Below the pieces are notes generated by a model that saw only the letters and a list, made by a program, of their open reading frames with translations, was not told the origin of the DNA and did not search any database. The translations under genes and the position numbers were made by a program. From NCBI GenBank assembly GCA_015056625.1, contig SVFY01000001.1, forward strand, positions 1 to 64,000: a stretch of DNA of 64,000 nt, in the 5' to 3' direction. The DNA comes from Butyrivibrio sp. (GTDB lineage Bacteria; Bacillota; Clostridia; Lachnospirales; Lachnospiraceae). The first letter of the stretch is position 1, and every line of letters begins with the position of its first letter. Positions 62,266-64,000 of this stretch are shown here, in pieces.

Positions 62266-62520
62266 GCATATAAACATGTATGTTTTTTGGCTTTTATATG
62301 CCTATTTAGTAGAATCTCCAGCAATTCTATCTTATCAAACTCTCAAGAGCATATAAATTTCAGTTCAGTCGATATTGTTATATGCCTTTTCATTCTTGAC
62401 GCCACTTTATTACAACGACAGTGGGAAAATATGCATATAATACCATGTTATAATCCTGATTTTATATGCCAACGCTCTTTGTCACCAAAAAGATATTTCT
62501 ACATTCAGTTGACTTGGCAT
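62266..62520. repeat. 84-bp-periodic array of alternating GCATATAA / TTATATGC motifs
   Basis: The 384-nt gap between yfbR and hemW (62167-62550) contains GCATATAA at 62266, 62349 and 62433 and its inverse TTATATGC at 62294, 62378 and 62462. Periods are 83/84 and 84/84 bp; pairs are 28-29 bp apart. A decayed GCAT lies exactly 84 bp further, at 62517. The sequence between motifs is not repeated, though two intervals contain short dyads (62310-62329; 62402-62406 with 62420-62424). Nothing else recognisable is in the gap. Confidence 0.8.
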
Positions 62521-62550
62521 CACAAAACAACATCTTGCTAATATTATCTT

Positions 62551-63747
62551 TCACAGCAGAAAATCAGCCATTATTGTGTTGCTGACATCAAGACCAGTAT
62601 CAGTAAGACGAAGGCAGGTCTGGTTTGTATAATGATCAGGATCGCTCTCTGAAACAATCTCCAAGTGCCCAGACTTAACATATCTTTCAATCACATCCCC
62701 ATATACCTCAGTTATATCCTGGGAAAAGAGCTGTCTAAACTCCTCTACATCTACTCCCCTCACAAGCCTTAGCCCCAGGAACATGAACTCTTCCATCTGG
62801 CTCTGAAAGCTTAATTCTTCAAGGTTTTCTTTGATACTTGACATGTCAGCAGAAAAATCCACGTATCTGCGCATATCTCTGGTGTTACTCCACCTGACGT
62901 TGTCCACCATTGACGCAGCGCCAAGGCCAAGCCCCAGATAATTGCCTCTCTGCCAGTAAACCTTGTTGTGGGCGCACTCGTAGTTTCCACAAAAAGTGCC
63001 ATTTCCTGCATTTTCTGCAGATACGTCCCTTGCGTAATTTGATATCTCATACCTGTGGTAGCCATGCTCCTTAAGATAGCGCTTGGTCTCGTGATACATG
63101 GCTCTGTCTGTTTCCTCGTCAGGAAGGTGTAAATCCATGTCGTAAAAAGGTGTTCCCTCCTCTACGATAAGGCTGTAGGCGGAAATATGCTCAGGACCCA
63201 TTTCCACAACCTTCTTAAGGGTCTCCATGTAGGAATCAAAGCTCTGGTCAGGAAGAGCGCTCATAACATCGATATTGATGTTGTCAAAACCAGCCTGCCT
63301 TGCATTTTCAAAGGTTTCGGCAAACATCCTGCTGTCGTGGAGCCGGCCGAGCTTTTTTAGCTCATCATCATTAAGGGACTGGGCTCCGATGCTGAGCCTG
63401 TTAAAGCCAGCTTCTTTAAATGCGCAAAGCTTATCATATATAGCTGATGCGGGATTTACCTCAATGCTGATCTCGCAGTCATTACTAAGGTTGAAGGCAC
63501 TCTTTATAGCCTCAAGGGTGTCACAGAGCTTTTCTCCTTCCGGAAAAGAGGGTGTCCCTCCCCCAAAGAAGATCGTCTTTACAACCCTGTCTTCATATTC
63601 TTTGGATGCTTCTTTTATCTCTTTTAAAAGAGCTTCAAAGTAATTATCTCTTTCCTCTTTTCCTGCAGCAAAAGAAAGGAAGTCGCAATATAAGCACTTC
63701 CTTTCACAAAATGGTATATGAACATAAATTGAAATATCTCTGCTCAT
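62551..63747 (-). CDS. hemW: Radical-SAM heme chaperone HemW (coproporphyrinogen-oxidase-like)
   Basis: HemW is related to oxygen-independent coproporphyrinogen oxidase HemN but acts as a heme-binding chaperone. The 398-residue protein has the motif CERKCLYCDF near residue 14, FFGGGTPS, and IEVNPAS, with a C-terminal HemN-C-like domain (FMFLGLRLVRGVDVEEF). The short four-residue extension and cysteine arrangement fit HemW. It lies immediately downstream of lepA, the usual order in Firmicutes. Confidence 0.93.
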   Translation of the reverse strand: MSRDISIYVHIPFCERKCLYCDFLSFAAGKEERDNYFEALLKEIKEASKEYEDRVVKTIFFGGGTPSFPEGEKLCDTLEAIKSAFNLSNDCEISIEVNPASAIYDKLCAFKEAGFNRLSIGAQSLNDDELKKLGRLHDSRMFAETFENARQAGFDNINIDVMSALPDQSFDSYMETLKKVVEMGPEHISAYSLIVEEGTPFYDMDLHLPDEETDRAMYHETKRYLKEHGYHRYEISNYARDVSAENAGNGTFCGNYECAHNKVYWQRGNYLGLGLGAASMVDNVRWSNTRDMRRYVDFSADMSSIKENLEELSFQSQMEEFMFLGLRLVRGVDVEEFRQLFSQDITEVYGDVIERYVKSGHLEIVSESDPDHYTNQTCLRLTDTGLDVSNTIMADFLL

Positions 63748-63774
63748 AACGTATTTAGTAGTTCCATAAAAATA

Positions 63775-64000
63775 TCAGTCTGTGTTGTCAAGCTTCAAGA
63801 CGCTAAGGAATGCTGACTGTGGAACCTCAACATTTCCAATCTGGCGCATCTTCTTTTTACCTTCCTTCTGCTTCTCAAGAAGTTTCTTCTTACGGGTTAT
63901 ATCACCGCCGTAGCACTTGGCAAGAACGTCCTTGCGGTAAGCCTTGACTGTTTCTCTGGCGATGACCTTGCCTCCAACGGAAGCCTGGATCGGTATCTCA
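63775..64000 (-). CDS. lepA: Elongation factor 4 (LepA), C-terminal end, cut by the window edge
   Basis: The open frame entering from the right edge ends at TGA (63775-63777) and encodes the typical LepA C-terminus: [24 protein letters not shown]..., [22 protein letters not shown] and PQSAFLSVL. LepA/EF4 is a translational GTPase that back-translocates or rescues ribosomes. About 75 residues are visible; the start lies outside. It precedes hemW by 27 nt. Confidence 0.93.
   Translation of the reverse strand, partial: EIPIQASVGGKVIARETVKAYRKDVLAKCYGGDITRKKKLLEKQKEGKKKMRQIGNVEVPQSAFLSVLKLDNTD

Noticed and set aside
62167-62277. N-terminal extension of the YfbR-like protein to 62277.
   Set aside because: The extra residues show no family similarity and ATG 62166 has a strong AGGGGG site and the standard YfbR length.
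62266-62520. Possible CRISPR array.
   Set aside because: The conserved pieces are only 8-10 bp, occur as inverted pairs, and no cas gene is near.
62233-62541. A 102-codon plus-strand open frame across the 84-bp array.
   Set aside because: It has no ribosome binding site, its composition is unlike the genes nearby, and its 28-residue periodicity is explained by the 84-bp array (84 is divisible by three).
1-64000. Mobile elements, prophage or integrated plasmid.
   Set aside because: I saw no transposase, integrase, terminal inverted repeats or phage structural genes. The Rpn-type protein is transposase-related only in old family naming.

Overview
The window reads as chromosomal DNA of a Clostridia bacterium in the family Lachnospiraceae, most like Butyrivibrio/Pseudobutyrivibrio. 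The genus is an inference. Supporting signs are moderate GC, strong AGGAGG-type ribosome binding sites, several TTG/GTG starts, the SCIFF ranthipeptide locus (scfA-scfB) next to a fused secDF, a group-B-like monomeric [FeFe]-hydrogenase, a meso-DAP-type MurE, and many cyclic-di-GMP and histidine-kinase proteins. Almost every gene is on the minus strand; only two real genes (14724-15695 and 19044-19241) are on the plus strand. I see no rRNA, tRNA, CRISPR array, insertion sequence or prophage.

Layout in coordinate order (minus-strand operons are transcribed from high to low coordinates). (1) 233-11356: a close-packed run, larB - NitT/TauT-type ABC transporter - [FeFe]-hydrogenase - hybrid histidine kinase - double-receiver protein - pyrF - duplicated unknown protein - STAS protein, ending in a strong terminator at 181-214. 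(2) 11452-19876: accessory region with an S51-peptidase-like/EAL fusion, an esterase, a plus-strand Rpn-type nuclease gene with an apparent internal antitoxin start, two small unknown proteins, a PAP2/E2-acyltransferase fusion with a PlsC-like protein, a small plus-strand gene and a histidine phosphatase. (3) 19873-36102: the conserved murE-priA-def-fmt-yugP-rsmB-rlmN-stp-prkC-rsgA cluster, interrupted by a MATE-GHKL-HD triple fusion between def and fmt and by an orphan FtsX/MacB permease between rsmB and rlmN. (4) 36295-44848: recJ, secDF, scfB, scfA, a CNNM/CBS protein and hisS. (5) 44954-48864: two paralogous membrane EAL proteins, one canonical and one degenerate. (6) 49250-56289: a sugar operon (binding protein, two permeases, LacI regulator, GH35 beta-galactosidase) with a clear promoter and clustered LacI-type operator motifs. 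(7) 56402-61476: dprA-comM and pilT-HD-GYP, suggesting DNA uptake or twitching. (8) 61573-64000: yfbR-like HD hydrolase, an 84-bp-periodic inverted-repeat array, hemW and the 3' end of lepA.

The most interesting items are: the 84-bp periodic array at 62266-62520; the Rpn-family gene whose in-frame internal ATG is preceded by a perfect Shine-Dalgarno sequence; the MATE-GHKL-HD fusion; the S51-like/EAL fusion; the hydrogenase-kinase-phosphorelay operon; and the stacked 12-bp LacI-type motifs upstream of the sugar operon. Functions are assigned by reading motifs in the translations; no database search was run.
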